NCBI GenBank assembly: GCA_025330725.1
Contig: JAIWND010000001.1
Span: 1,928,501 to 1,992,500 of the forward strand
DNA from: Chlamydoabsidia padenii
Taxonomy: Eukaryota > Mucoromycota > Mucoromycetes > Mucorales > Cunninghamellaceae
Direction of reading: 5' to 3'
Length of the DNA stretch: 64,000 nt
A program made the translations under genes and the position numbers. Numbering within the stretch: the first letter of the stretch is position 1; each line of letters opens with the position of its first letter. Positions 44,445 to 57,068 of this stretch are shown one piece after another. The notes beneath the pieces are model-generated. The model worked only from the letters and a program-made list of their open reading frames with translations, did not search any database and was not told the DNA's origin.

Positions 44445-45782
44445 ATGAACATGTTACCATATCCTCCTCGTTCCTATCCGCAACAACAACAACAATATCA
44501 AGACAATCAACACTATCTGTCACTACAAAACAATCAAGGCTATGTAACATCATCACCGCAGTCTACACAACCGAATCCTAGAATACTAGACGACTTGACT
44601 TTTTTGGATGCTACGGACTCATTATCTTCTTCTTTACCATTGAATGACCATGGTGGGTGGTTTCCTTTTTCGTCACAACCTTTTGATGGTTTGACAGGAA
44701 TGAACTTTGATGACTCTTTTTTTGGCCAAGCAACTATGATGCCTACAATTAACGAAACAACTGTATCCCCTTCTGTAAGTAACTATCCTCCTGCTTTCCT
44801 TATCTTGTACTTACTTTTTTATATTATTATTATTATTATTATTGTTATTATTATTATTTTGTTTCTGTAGATGCCACCACCACCACAGTTACTGACTCAA
44901 TCCTTTACACCAGAATCAACGCTTTTATCACCTGAATACCAACAATTACAACTACCTCAGCAATTTCAGCAACAACATTCTGATAAGATAGATTCAAACA
45001 ACCGACTTCAACCTCCATCTTATAAAGGCCATCGTCGTCGACGGTCATCCTCAGTACCATCTTTATTCCATAGTGTCAAGAAACGAATAATACAATCATC
45101 CATTGTCGTCCCTTCTGCAGGTGGCAGTAATACCAACTCATATCCACAAGAACCCACTTACTCAGCAGCACAGCAGCAACCGGCACCAATCAACACGGGA
45201 GTACCTATCCACCCACTCTATTATGCACCACCACAACATACCAAGCCATTACCAATTCAAATCCAACGTAATCCTGCATTCCATCGCCGATCAGCATCAC
45301 CGACAACACTCAATCAAGACCAATTGGATGAAAAACTGTTACAGGTCAACTTTAATGATGTGACCGTCGCCGAATTGAAGGATCATTTGCGGGAAAGGAA
45401 TTTATCCGTGGCAGGAAGAAAGGCGGAACTGACTCAACGACTTTATAATGAACGACAACAAGTCCATGCTCGACGACAACAAGGGAAAATTGACCCACAG
45501 GACATACCCACCATTGCTTCTCCTGTCTCCCTAAGTAACTCGCCACCTTCCTCAGTCTTTTCCTCATCTTCTCTGGCTGAAGCTCCTTCTCCTCGACCGA
45601 TCCAGCAACTGACTCATCAGTTACATGATTTGGATATCCAGCACTCTTTCTCCGACTATTATCATCAGCCGTCTCTTGATACAACACCGCCATCCTTTAA
45701 ATCACCTTTATCTAATCATCCTGTGGTACAACATCAGCATTGGGATGGTGATAACTCGATGCCCTTGTTTTATCAATTCTAG
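44445..45782 (+). CDS. SAP-domain protein, Gln/Pro-rich (413 aa)
   Basis: The SAP motif, a putative DNA/chromatin-binding helix-extended loop-helix, lies at about residues 265-300: FNDVTVAELKDHLRERNLS then VAGRKAELTQRLYNER. The N-terminal part is Gln/Tyr-rich with acidic-hydrophobic patches (LDDLTFLDATDSLSSSL), resembling activation domains. A basic HRRRRSSSVPSLFHSVKKR segment is a likely nuclear localisation signal. There are two exons, 44445-44774 and 44871-45782, phase 0; the intron carries an ATT repeat. A nuclear regulatory role is inferred. The exact family is not recognised. Confidence 0.8.
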
Positions 45783-46343
45783 TGTAGTCATTAACCTCCC
45801 CCTTTTTTAATATAAACAATAATAAAGTATTCTTTTGCATGATAATATATAGTATAATATATTGGGGATATGATTGTCTTTTGCATCTTTGACATGGAAG
45901 ATAGGGCTGTGCAATCATGGAAAAGCGGGATTATAAAGCGGGATGTAAATTTTAAAAAAAATAATGAAAATGGCATGAATACGAATATACAAGCTTTATC
46001 TATCCGTGTAATAAAATGTTATCATGGTGGTAGTTACATACCTTTTGTTTATAACAACTTTACCCTCTAATTACCGGGACTCTATGTCTACGGCGGATGG
46101 AGTGAATCAGTGATGTCCTGACTGAATACGATACAGCTTTTTTTTTTTTTTTTTTTTCAATTTTATCAAGTCATATAAAGGTTTTTATTATAAATACAAT
46201 CATACAATAAACATGTCTATACTATATATACTATAGAAGGGGAATATGTGATGGAGGAATAAAATGAGTGTCAAGTATGTATGCGAGTAACGGGGGAAGA
46301 TACAGCTATTCCTCCTAATCCCGATTACAATCTAATTTTCCAA
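45783..46343. other. Intergenic region with paired GCGGGAT elements
   Basis: AAGCGGGATTATAAAGCGGGAT near 45,922-45,944 contains two copies of the core spaced by 14 bp. A poly-T tract lies at 46,137-46,157. No gene is seen. Confidence 0.35.
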
Positions 46344-46540
46344 CTAACAAAGATTACTCATAATAGTGATCAAGTTGTCTAGACTTGATGAATCAGAGGT
46401 GATCAGATTCTTTAAAAGAGCCATACGATGGGATAAAAATTGAGAACTAATCTTTACAAGCGTTTCAGGGGTAACACCTTTTCCCTTCATATAAAGTAAT
46501 TCAAATCCCGCATGGAAGTAATCCTAGACACCATCTGCAT
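46344..46540 (-). other. Possible small ORF or relic exon
   Basis: A 48-codon frame, MKGKGVTPETLVKISSQF..., runs from 46490 to 46344 and remains open upstream (DYFHAGFELLY) to a GTCTAG at about 46,540 that could be a stop or a splice acceptor. The codon content looks protein-like. GVTPETL with its spacing faintly recalls the MOZART1 fold, but no reliable match can be claimed. The upstream extension contains a GCGGGATTTGAATT element as coding sequence. Confidence 0.3.
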
Positions 46541-46714
46541 TTTGTTTTTTATGCAAAATACAATACCTTTTATCTAATTCACCATACACATATATACAAA
46601 GAATAATTAATGTCGCTACTAGAACGATAAAGTTTATTTACAAGAATGATATATTGTTATAATAGTAAAAAAATAAAAAAAATAAAAAGAAGAGTAATGC
46701 CTAATTGAGGGAGA

Positions 46715-47777
<1,063 letters not shown>

Positions 47778-47994
47778 TAGGTTTAAAACAAAAAATAATG
47801 GGAAGAAAAAAAAAAAAAAAAAAAAAAAAGGACAAGAAAACAGGTTGGTCTTCGATTTGTCCACCGGGAAAATAAAATTTAAATGCCGCTTATAAAAATA
47901 GCTTTTTTTTGTTCTTTTTTTTTTTTTCTTTTAATAAAATAAATCCTTCTTTTGCCAAGACATATCGCCTCCTTTACATTAAACCTTTACAATA

Positions 47995-49214
47995 ATGTCA
48001 AGATACCAACAAGTAAGTCTTTCATTGTTAACTCTTTGTTTGAATGGGTTTGTATTAACTCTTTCTTCTTCTTCTTCTTCTTTGGTAGGTTCGTACGACA
48101 GGTGACGACGACGACAATGACGAACAACTAACAACATCCTCCACATACCACAGTCGCCGTAACAGCACTCGAAGTAATACCACCTTGACGATTCAGCATG
48201 AGCAACAAATTAACTTGGAAGATACTTTTGGGGAAAGCTTTGATGAAATCAACGACGACAACGATAACATACACCATGCTGAAGCTCAACGATTACTTTA
48301 TCCACCGACTCACAATGAAACATCGCCACAACGACAACCTGCCATCTTACCTGTCAGGATGACCAACGATGGGGTATTTTCAAATATGTCCGCCAAACCC
48401 GAAACCGAAACAAGCAAAGTCGATGAAGTACCTCCAGTAAAGTCTCATCATCTCTCTCTTTTTTCTTTTTTTTTTTTTTAATAGATCAACAATCACTGAC
48501 TATTCTTCTCCTTCTTCTTCTAGGCATATGATATTGCAGTTGCTGACTCGACTCCTCCCTATTGGCAAACCACGGTGATAGCTCCTTTAGGTATGGGTGA
48601 CATTATTCTTGTAGAAGGACTACCAGTTGGCTCTATACTAGGCTTTGCATGGAATTTATTAGGTATGTATCATTAAAAAAAACATTAAATCTTATCTCTC
48701 ACACACTTTTGATATCCCATTATATAGTGTCCGCTAGTTTCCAATATGTCGGATTCATGCTCACATACTTACTCCATACATCTCATGCTGCCAAGGTAAC
48801 TTGACTCTATCCTGATGCCCAAAACGTACTCAATCTTTTTATTTTATTTTATATTACTATGATATAGAATGGCTCATTAACTGGTTTAGGTGTCTCTTTG
48901 GTCCAAACTGGATTCTACATTAGAAGTAGTAAGTATATATCTCCCCTTCTTCCTTTTGATTCTTCTCACATTACATTTATAAAATAGGGGAATCCTTGGT
49001 GGATGACGTGGATCTTAATGGTGGTGGCGATAACAACCAGGAACAAACTACGAATACGAATGATAATGTGGAAAGTCTGGACGCCGACATTCTGTCATAC
49101 ATACTGATGATTATTGGTTGGTTCCTGATTATTAGGGCCGTATCGGATTATGCACGAGCAAAGAAAATGGAAAGTATTATAGGTCAGGAACCAACACCGG
49201 AAACCATAGTTTAG
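47995..49214 (+). CDS. NDFIP/Bsd2-type Nedd4-ligase adaptor membrane protein
   Basis: These Golgi/endosomal membrane proteins recruit Nedd4/Rsp5 ligases through PY motifs and direct cargo, including metal transporters, to the vacuole. The N-terminal cytosolic half is hydrophilic and ends with EVPPAYDIAVAD, a PPxY motif. Then comes the family segment EGLPVGSILGFAWNLLVSA and three membrane spans (FQYVGFMLTYLLH; LTGLGVSLVQTGFYIR; ILSYILMIIGWFLIIRAVSDYA). The first exon is only 18 nt (MSRYQQ). Introns carry pyrimidine-rich 3' ends. A trafficking link to the arrestin-like proteins in this window is possible but only positional. Confidence 0.85.
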
Positions 49215-49765
49215 CACCATCCTCCTCTTACCATTTACCCTTCTTACCTTACCCATCTACTTACTTATTACTTACCTCTAATTATTTTTTGCACTCCCCC
49301 TCCTCTTTTTGTTGTCTGATTCTGTAAAATAAAACTTTTTTGAAATTGGTTTAATAGGGCTCATTTGTGCCTGATAGAGGCAGGGTCTACAATTCACATG
49401 ACATTCAACTGCGCTTTACTGCGCTTTATAATCATGATTGGTACAATCACTTGTAATGTAAACATCTCTACTCTTACCAAGCTGTGATATGGTATCGATA
49501 CTATATGTACTGGGTCATTGTAATAACCAAAGTCTACGCATGAACTTTGGTTTTACAGTCCCCGAAAGGGAAGAATTCAAAAATATTCAAATCCCGCTTT
49601 GGGTCTTTGCAGTCACTTTTTTTTTTCTTTCTTTTATTTTGCTGGCTTGATTTAGTTGTTTCTCCTTTCTTTGCTTCTTCCTCTACTTGTATTCTTGAAA
49701 CTAAAAAGATTATCGTCTTTTTACTTGCCCCTCCCTCTTCTCATTCTCACTAATTACTAAAAGCC
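49215..49765. other. Intergenic region upstream of RLI1
   Basis: It contains ATTCAAATCCCGCTTTGGG at 49,584-49,602, about 165 bp before the RLI1 start, a near-perfect copy of the recurrent element, followed by a T/C-rich leader. Confidence 0.45.
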
Positions 49766-52036
49766 ATGAGTGATAAACTTACCCGTATCGCCATTGTCAG
49801 TGCTGACAAGTGTAAACCCAAAAAGTGTCGACAAGAATGGTAAGTAACCTTCCCCTCTCCCCTCAACTGAAACACAAACCTCGTTTGTATAATAGTCCTG
49901 TTATTAACATCTTATATATATATAAAATAGTAAAAGATCCTGTCCTGTGAATCGTATGGGTAAGTACAAAACTGGAAGGCATGGGAAAAGAAAACACTTG
50001 AATTGATCAAACTAACCATTGTCTTTAACATAGGTAAATTCTGTATTGAAGTTGAAGGCACCAGCAAGATCTCATACATCTCTGAATCTCTTTGTATCGG
50101 TTGTGGTATTTGCGCCAAAAAATGTCCTTTTGGTGCGATCCACATTATCAATTTGCCTACTAACCTTGAATCCGAAGTAACTCATCGTTATTCTGCTAAT
50201 TCCTTCAAGTTGCATCGTTTGCCTGTCCCTCGTCCTGGTCAAGTTCTTGGTTTGGTCGGAACTAACGGTATTGGTAAATCCACTGCCTTGAAGATCTTGT
50301 CTGGTAAAATGAAGCCAAACTTGGGTAAATTCGATAATCCTCCTGATTGGGAAGACTTGCTCAAATACTTCCGTGGCTCTGAATTGCAAAACTACTTTAC
50401 TCGAATCTTGGAAGATAACTTGAAGGTAAGTTAGGGTTAGGAAATACTAGGAAAAGGACTGATTAACTGATGTTATTGTTTTATCACTTGTAGGCTATCA
50501 CCAAACCCCAATATGTGGATCATATTCCCAAGGTTGTCAGTGGTCGTGTGGGTGCTCTTCTTGAAGACAAATTGGAACGTGACAACTTTGACTACATTGT
50601 GGACTCTTTAGGTATGAAAAAAAAAAAAAAAAAAGATTAAAACGACAAAGGGAAGAGATAACTTACCTATGAACTTTTTTTTTTGTTTTTTTGTGATGTA
50701 TTATAGATCTTCGTGATGTCTTGCAACGTGAAGTGGGACAACTCTCTGGTGGTGAATTGCAACGTTTCGCTATTGGTGTGGTTGCTGTCCAAAAAGCTAA
50801 TGTTTACATGTTTGACGAACCTTCCTCTTACCTTGATGTCAAGCAACGTTTGAATGCTGCCCGTGTTATTCGCTCTTTGATTGCTTCTGATACGTAAGTA
50901 AAAATACCATGTATAATTATCATTGAGACATAAAACTCGAATAATTAATTTGTGTTATTATTAGTTATATCATTGTTGTGGAACACGATTTGTCTGTCTT
51001 GGATTATCTCTCTGATTATATCTGTATTTTGTATGGTATGCCTTCTGCTTATGGTGTTGTCACTCTCCCTGCCTCTGTCCGTGATGGTAAGTTCCTGTTG
51101 TCATCATTTTTTATTTGACATGTATAATAACTATCTTTTCTTTTTTCTTTTTTGATAGGTATCAATATCTTCTTGGATGGTAACATTCGTACTGAAAACT
51201 TACGTTTCCGTGAAGAATCATTGACTTTCAAGATTGGTGAAGTGGCTGAAGAAGAATCTGTGGCCAAACATCGCAACTACAGTTATCCTGCTATGACCAA
51301 GACCATGGGTGATTTCAAGTTGGAAGTCAAGGAAGGTGAATTCACTGACTCTGAAATTGTGGTGATGTTGGGACAAAACGGTACTGGTAAAACCACCTTT
51401 ATTCGACTATTGGCTGGCTTGTTGAAACCCGATGGTGCTAACAAGATTCCTGAACTCAATGTGTCCTATAAACCTCAAAAGATTTCTCCTAAATTCAAGG
51501 GTACCGTGCGTATGCTCTTTATTCAAAAGATCAAGGCCGCCTTCTTGAACCCTCAATTCAACACTGATGTCATGAAACCTCTCAACATTGATAACATTAT
51601 CGATCAAGAAGTGACCCATTTGTCTGGTGGTGAATTGCAACGTGTGGCTATTGTCTTGGCCTTGGGTAAACCTGCGGATATCTACTTGATTGATGAACCT
51701 TCTGCTTACCTGGATTCCGAACAACGTATTATTGCTGCCAAGGTCATCAAACGCTTCATTGTCCACTTTAAGCGTACTGCCTTTATTGTCGAACACGATT
51801 TTATCATGGCGACTTATTTGGCTGATCGTGTGGTTGTTTATGATGGTACTCCTTCCGTCCATGCTATTGCTAACTCTCCTCAATCTCTCTTGACTGGTAT
51901 GAACAAATTCTTGGCTTCTCTTGAAATCACCTTCCGACGTGATCCTTCCAACTACCGTCCTCGTATCAACAAATTGGACTCTCAATTGGATCAAGAACAA
52001 AAGTTGAGTGGTAACTACTTCTTTATGGACTCTTAA
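49766..52036 (+). CDS. RLI1: ABCE1 / RLI1 ribosome-recycling ATPase
   Basis: An essential iron-sulphur ABC ATPase that splits post-termination ribosomes with eRF1/Dom34. The N-terminal FeS domain is rebuilt across small exons: [24 protein letters not shown], then [17 protein letters not shown], giving two 4Fe-4S sites. NBD1 has [14 protein letters not shown] (Walker A), [12 protein letters not shown] and [11 protein letters not shown]2 has [26 protein letters not shown] and DEPSAYLD. The last exon is the ORF from 51,160 to the TAA at 52036. Codon use is noticeably biased (GGT, GAC/GAT, AAG), as expected of a highly expressed gene. Around six introns. Confidence 0.97.
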
Positions 52037-52710
52037 ATTATATTATCATCATCCCCTGCGCATACAAATATACTACCTCTCTCTCTCTGTCTCTTTTGTT
52101 TGACTTAATCACTTACTTGTACTCATCCTTCATTCAAACTACTTATTGTTATATTCCTTCCAAACATCCCACCTTCTCTCTAGTAGTTTTATTGTAGACC
52201 TCGCCTTCCTCACCCATATATTTACACAATAAAAGGAACCACAATTATTTAAATAAATAAAAAAACTTGACTTTATACATACCTTAGGTTGTAATTCCTG
52301 CAGATGTCCTGTCCACCTTTTTCGGTATTTAAAACCCGACCCATTCCTTTTTTTTTTTTTCAGAAAGGTATCATGTTGGAGGGAATCATAAAGTAATGGA
52401 CGTTTTAATTCCCTTCTCTTTACATAAACCAAAATAAACATAGACTTGACTATTATTTATTCTTATTCCAATGACTAATATATGTCCCGTGTTGGTGTAT
52501 ACCCGTGAGCGGGATTTCAATCGATTCCCATAAAATTGGTATTCTGAGATTCTCACCTCTTCTTTCCTCTCCTTTTTCTTTCTCGCCTCTCTATTTATAA
52601 CTATATTCAATCATACTTTATATTTCTGGTTTTACTGGAGCTAATTTATTTATCATTGGGGTGGAACAGCACTTGACGAAACATTTACCAAGGGGAAGCA
52701 TCATTATGCT
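52037..52710. other. Intergenic region RLI1 / Erf4-like gene
   Basis: A TTTAAAACCCGACCC element (52,328) and GAGCGGGATTTCAATC (52,507) lie in opposite orientations. No coding sequence is seen. Confidence 0.35.
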
Positions 52711-53368
52711 ATGATAACACCAACTACTCTACATCCTCCTCCAACACTACCTTCACTCACGGCGTCTCATACGTCAATCAATATCACCACCCTCAAGATT
52801 CTACGTATTGAACGGGATTACTCCAAAGGCGACGGTATTACTCAGTTTTGCACCGATTACCCCAACGCATTACAAGGAAAGGTAAATCCCCTTCCTGACT
52901 AAAATAAGGTACTAATAATGGCAGTCTCTTATACAGATCACTCTGGCACAATATGAGCATACTATCAATACTATCAACACTTTACTGCTCCATGCTGAAC
53001 GGTTATCTTGGCTCGGGGCACTTTACAACCTACTGGAAATCCTGACCTTATACCTCTTACCCCTATGCGTGTCGTCTCATTACCAAAAGGTGAAGCTTAA
53101 AAATACTCGATTCATCTCTCTTACACTCTACTAACATACGTTTGTTCCCCCCCTTTCATAGACAATCCATAGACTGCTGGCATTTATCAACAAGGAAAAT
53201 AGACAGGTGTATCAAGACCATCGATTGCTTATAGGGAATCCAGTCAAGACAGCCTTCTTATATGTAAGTAGACAATCCGCGGGGAATGAGGGTGAGCATG
53301 GCGGGGATTTAATCTCTCTTTTTTTTTTCTACCTCTTCGTATAGATCGAAATCCAAATCTTTGACTGA
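52711..53368 (+). CDS. Erf4 / Golga7-type palmitoyltransferase subunit (149 aa)
   Basis: The accessory subunit of DHHC palmitoyltransferases (Erf2-Erf4 or DHHC9-GOLGA7) that modify Ras-type proteins at ER/Golgi membranes. The family core is intact: LRIERDYSKGDGITQFCTDY, YEHTINTINTLLLHAERLS, ILTLYLLPLCVSSHYQK, FINKENRQVYQDHRLLI and the short C-terminal IEIQIFD. There are four exons: 52711-52881, 52937-53089, 53162-53263 and 53345-53368, all phase 0. Intron 3 contains GGCGGGGATTTAATC. The final exon codes for seven residues and the stop. Confidence 0.88.
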
Positions 53369-53585
53369 CAAGCACTGTTATTATCTTTTACTCTCTTTAT
53401 CTTCATCATCATCTGTATTAGCATATATATCTTGTTTGTTTTTATTATCTTACCTGTAGTGTTACACATCATCCCAAATAAAAACGGCAAACCATCCGAA
53501 ATTGTTTGATCTTCTGTCCCAGCCAAAACAGTGTTTGATGTCATCTGTGGTTTAAACCCCGGCCGAGCGACTTCATTCGTTCGAA

Positions 53586-53618
<33 letters not shown>

Positions 53619-53766
53619 CCCTTCCCTTCTTTTTTCTTCTCTTCTCCACTTTCTCACTTTTTTACTCTTTTCCACAACACACATAAACGTAAGTATATGG
53701 ACTGTTTTATGTTTTACTTTTTATTCATTTATCTTTTACTCATAATTCATTCTCTTATAGTTAACA
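53369..53766. promoter_or_regulatory. Leader of the V-ATPase subunit c gene
   Basis: It contains GGTTTAAACCCCGGCC at 53,549-53,564 (with a TTTAAA palindrome), then a poly-T of about 27 nt at 53,590-53,618 and a T/C-rich tract. An intron-like GTAAGT...TATAG at 53,691-53,760 just before the start suggests a spliced 5' UTR. Confidence 0.45.
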
Positions 53767-54813
53767 ATGGCTGATTATTGGTAAGTTACTTGGCGTTCTC
53801 TCGCTCAACAAAACATACTTTTTTTTTGTTTGACATGCTTACTTATCTTTTAAATACTTTTTGTTTTGTTTTATGTCTATAGTCCTGTCTATGCTCCTTT
53901 CTTTGGCTCCATGGGTTGCACCGCTGCCATTGTCTTCAGTTGTAAGTTCCATTATCATCATCATCATCATCATCATCTGAAATTTTTATCTGGCTCTCTC
54001 TCTCTCTCTCAAACAAAACCAAAACCCTTCCAACACTCTCATTCGCGCGCGCGTGTGTGTATATTTGTGAAAATGAATATACGGGGGAGGGAGTCATGAT
54101 ACAAGATTTCGGGCATGCAGAAACGTCACAGGGGAAAATTGGCGTCAGGATGGGGGGTGATACGAAAAAGGATTTTATTTACTGACTCTTTTTTTTTTCC
54201 CTAGGTCTTGGTGCTGCTTACGGTACTGCTAAATCTGGTGTTGGTCTTTCTGCCATGGGTGTCCTTCGCCCTGACCTTGTACTCAAGTGTATTGTTCCTG
54301 TTGTCATGGCTGGTATCTTGGGTATCTATGGTGTCGTCGTCTCTGTGTTGTTATCTGGTGGCTGTGAGTGTGAAGAAGAAATAATTGAATGGGATATAAA
54401 CTAAATTTTTCTTTTTTATAGTGGCCATGAAGCAAACCTTGTTCAGTGGTTTTATTCAATTCGGTGCTGGTTTGAGTGTTGGCCTCTCTTGTGTAAGTAA
54501 ACGACTCTCTTTTTGTATTCGATACTAACCTTTCTTCTTTTTTTTTTATAGTTGGCTGCTGGTATTGCTATTGGTATTACTGGTGATGCTGGTGTCCGTG
54601 CTACTGCTCAACAACCAAGAATGTTTGTCGGCATGGTAAAATAGAAAAATAGAAAAAAAGAAACTAATGATGACTGATTGATGGACTTATTTATGCTTTG
54701 TTTTACAATAGATCTTGATTTTGATTTTCGCCGAAGTGTTGGGTCTTTACGGTCTTATTGTTGCTTTGATCTTGAACACCAAGGCCTCCGGTGGTGAAAA
54801 CGTGTGCAACTAG
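53767..54813 (+). CDS. VMA3: V-type ATPase proteolipid subunit c
   Basis: The membrane rotor subunit of the vacuolar proton pump, with four transmembrane helices. The first exon is 14 nt (ATG to TATTG). Joined exons give [75 protein letters not shown] and [19 protein letters not shown]. The last holds the essential proton-carrying glutamate in FAEVLGLYG. Length and order fit subunit c rather than c''. Intron 2 (53,942-54,204) is unusually long for this window and carries CAT, CT and GCGCGC repeats. Confidence 0.96.
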
Positions 54814-55428
54814 AAATAGCATCTTACCCCCCTACCCCGATACTATTATTTGATCCAATAAACTAGGTTACCCTGTTATACATATGTATTATGTTTTGAT
54901 TTACATTCTAGTAGTATAGTATGGTATGTTTAAATTGAATAAAGTACCCTTTTTAATTATGTCTATCGATTGATTGTCTTTGAATATGTAACTATGAAAT
55001 AACATTATACTTGATTCAACGTACTAGTGCTTGTCAGTTTGAAAGAAAAGAAAAAAGAAAGCTCTCCCTTCCTCTTCTTAAACAAACAAAGCAACAAGTA
55101 AATGGTACAATTAAAGTAGTTTAAGGGTGATGTAGCTCAAAGTTCTGGACTCTCTTCAACATTTCTTTCTTCTTGGTGACTCCTGAATATCAGTAAAGCA
55201 AGACACTCACACCACTGCTATTATTCCCTAATTGACCCAAATTAGGCGCAACCTATTTATAACTAGCAAGGCTCACTTTTTGGCTGAGTGTGCGTCAAGG
55301 TACCAAAAGATCTTTATTAAGGCAAAAGGGGCGGAATATGTCAGAATAATCTACTTGTATAAATTTACTGGTTTCTTTTTATTCTTCTTCTTCTTCTCTT
55401 TTCTTTTTCTACAACTTGTTTGTCTATC
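54814..55428. other. Intergenic region V-ATPase c / poly-Asp protein gene
   Basis: AT-rich. No recurrent GC element was noticed here (the nearest is in intron 1 of the next gene). No coding sequence is seen. Confidence 0.3.
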
Positions 55429-55660
55429 ATGTCAATCCAAGGTCTCTCTCTACAGCAAATGTCATTACATCCATCTACTTTGACCAAAGGTAAACATTTA
55501 AATCCCGCCATAAAGCATTGCCAAATTTTGAGTTTCCGGCATTCCCTCTCTCTTCTACCTTTTTTATTTATTTACTGATACCTTATTATGAGCAGATTAT
55601 TCTTATTCTCGTAAAGTTAGAAACAGACAATATGTACCCAGTGATGACGAATATGATGAA

Positions 55661-55693
<33 letters not shown>

Positions 55694-55695
55694 AT

Positions 55696-55738
<43 letters not shown>

Positions 55739-56659
55739 ATAATGACAAACAGATCGACCACCGTCAACACCAAGACAGTACCTCGTAGACCTTCTCCATC
55801 CTGCTCCACCAACTCTAATACAAAAATACAACAGATCAGAAAAGTGACACCTTTGCCAAGTGATGATGAAGATGACGATGATGATGATTGTGTTGATACT
55901 GAAGGTAATAGGGAACAAGAAAACCAAAGTTAACAAGATACTAACTCTATATATTTAGACGAGGATGAAGACGACACACTTGCAGTGGGATCGATGCAAA
56001 AAAGAGTCTATCGCCTCAAAGGTGTACAATCATCTACTCAACTGGATACTTATACCAACAAACCTTCTTCCTTGCGAATGGGTGTGATTGACGAAGCTAT
56101 ACTGCATCAGCAACATCATCAACAGCAACAACAACTTCAATTCCAACAGTGGCAATATATGCAACAGTACCAACAGGCTCAAATGATTCAATTCCAACAA
56201 CAACAACACCACCACCGAACCCAACCCTCTTATCCCTTCAAATCACATTCTTCTTCTTCTCATGCCCGACATCAACATTATGGATTATCAGGGATGGAAC
56301 TACTGGCTCAACGGGAACAAGACAAGGCCGAAGCCAAACGACAGAAACCGAAAATTAACCCTAGTCAGGCGAAAATCGAAGGTTTGTTAGCCAAATTACC
56401 TGAACCTGGGGCTCATAATATCAGTTTCCAACATGTATATCAACAACAGCAACAACTTTTATTACAACAGCAACAAGAGCAAAAGCAACAACAGCAACAA
56501 AGACACGATATTAGGACGGGTCGATCGCCTTCACCAACAGCACGATCCATGATGATGCTTCAACAACCTACCTATTTATCAGCTGGTATGTATCCTATGT
56601 ACCCCAACTCTCGTCAACTTCCTCGATCTATTAGTGCCATGAGCATGAACCGACGTTGA
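55429..56659 (+). CDS. Poly-Asp / poly-Gln low-complexity protein, unrecognised
   Basis: There are three exons, 55429-55489 (MSIQGLSLQQMSLHPSTL), 55596-55904 and 55959-56659, all joining in phase 1. Exon 2 holds an almost pure run of about 28 Asp/Ile-Asp codons made of GAC then GAT repeats (55,660-55,739), followed by a second acidic stretch. Exon 3 is Gln/His-rich with several CAA/CAG tracts and a conserved-looking segment AKRQKPKINPSQAKIEGLLA then KLPEPGAHNISF. It ends SISAMSMNRR. No domain is recognised. The acidic/Gln-rich layout suggests a nuclear regulatory protein, as inference only. Intron 1 contains TTTAAATCCCGCCATAA. Confidence 0.72.
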
Positions 56660-56963
56660 TCTTCTTTGTATAGACACACACACCATTGTTATTGTTTTAT
56701 TGTTTTTTTTTTATTTTTATCATTTATACTACAGTATTTACTTTATTAATACCAATAAAATTCAATTTGTTTTATTTGCATACATGGGGACTACATTTGG
56801 AAGGTTTATTTGATTGTGTTTATGATCTTGGTTTATTTAAAAAAGGACAACAATGAATTATGTATTAGCTATACTAAAAAGAGGAGAGGGGGGAGATGCG
56901 GGTATATGTGTATTAATAATGAAGAGGACCACCGTTGTTAAGGTTGTTTAATTGGCAAGCTTA

Positions 56964-57034
56964 TTATCGACCAGCATAATAATCTAAAAAAGAAGGAAAT
57001 GTCAGTGCTTTTCTTTATTACCTCCCCCTGCATA

Positions 57035-57068
<34 letters not shown>

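Noticed and set aside
51407..52000. 197-codon minus-strand frame opposite RLI1
   Set aside because: Antisense shadow of the last RLI1 exon.
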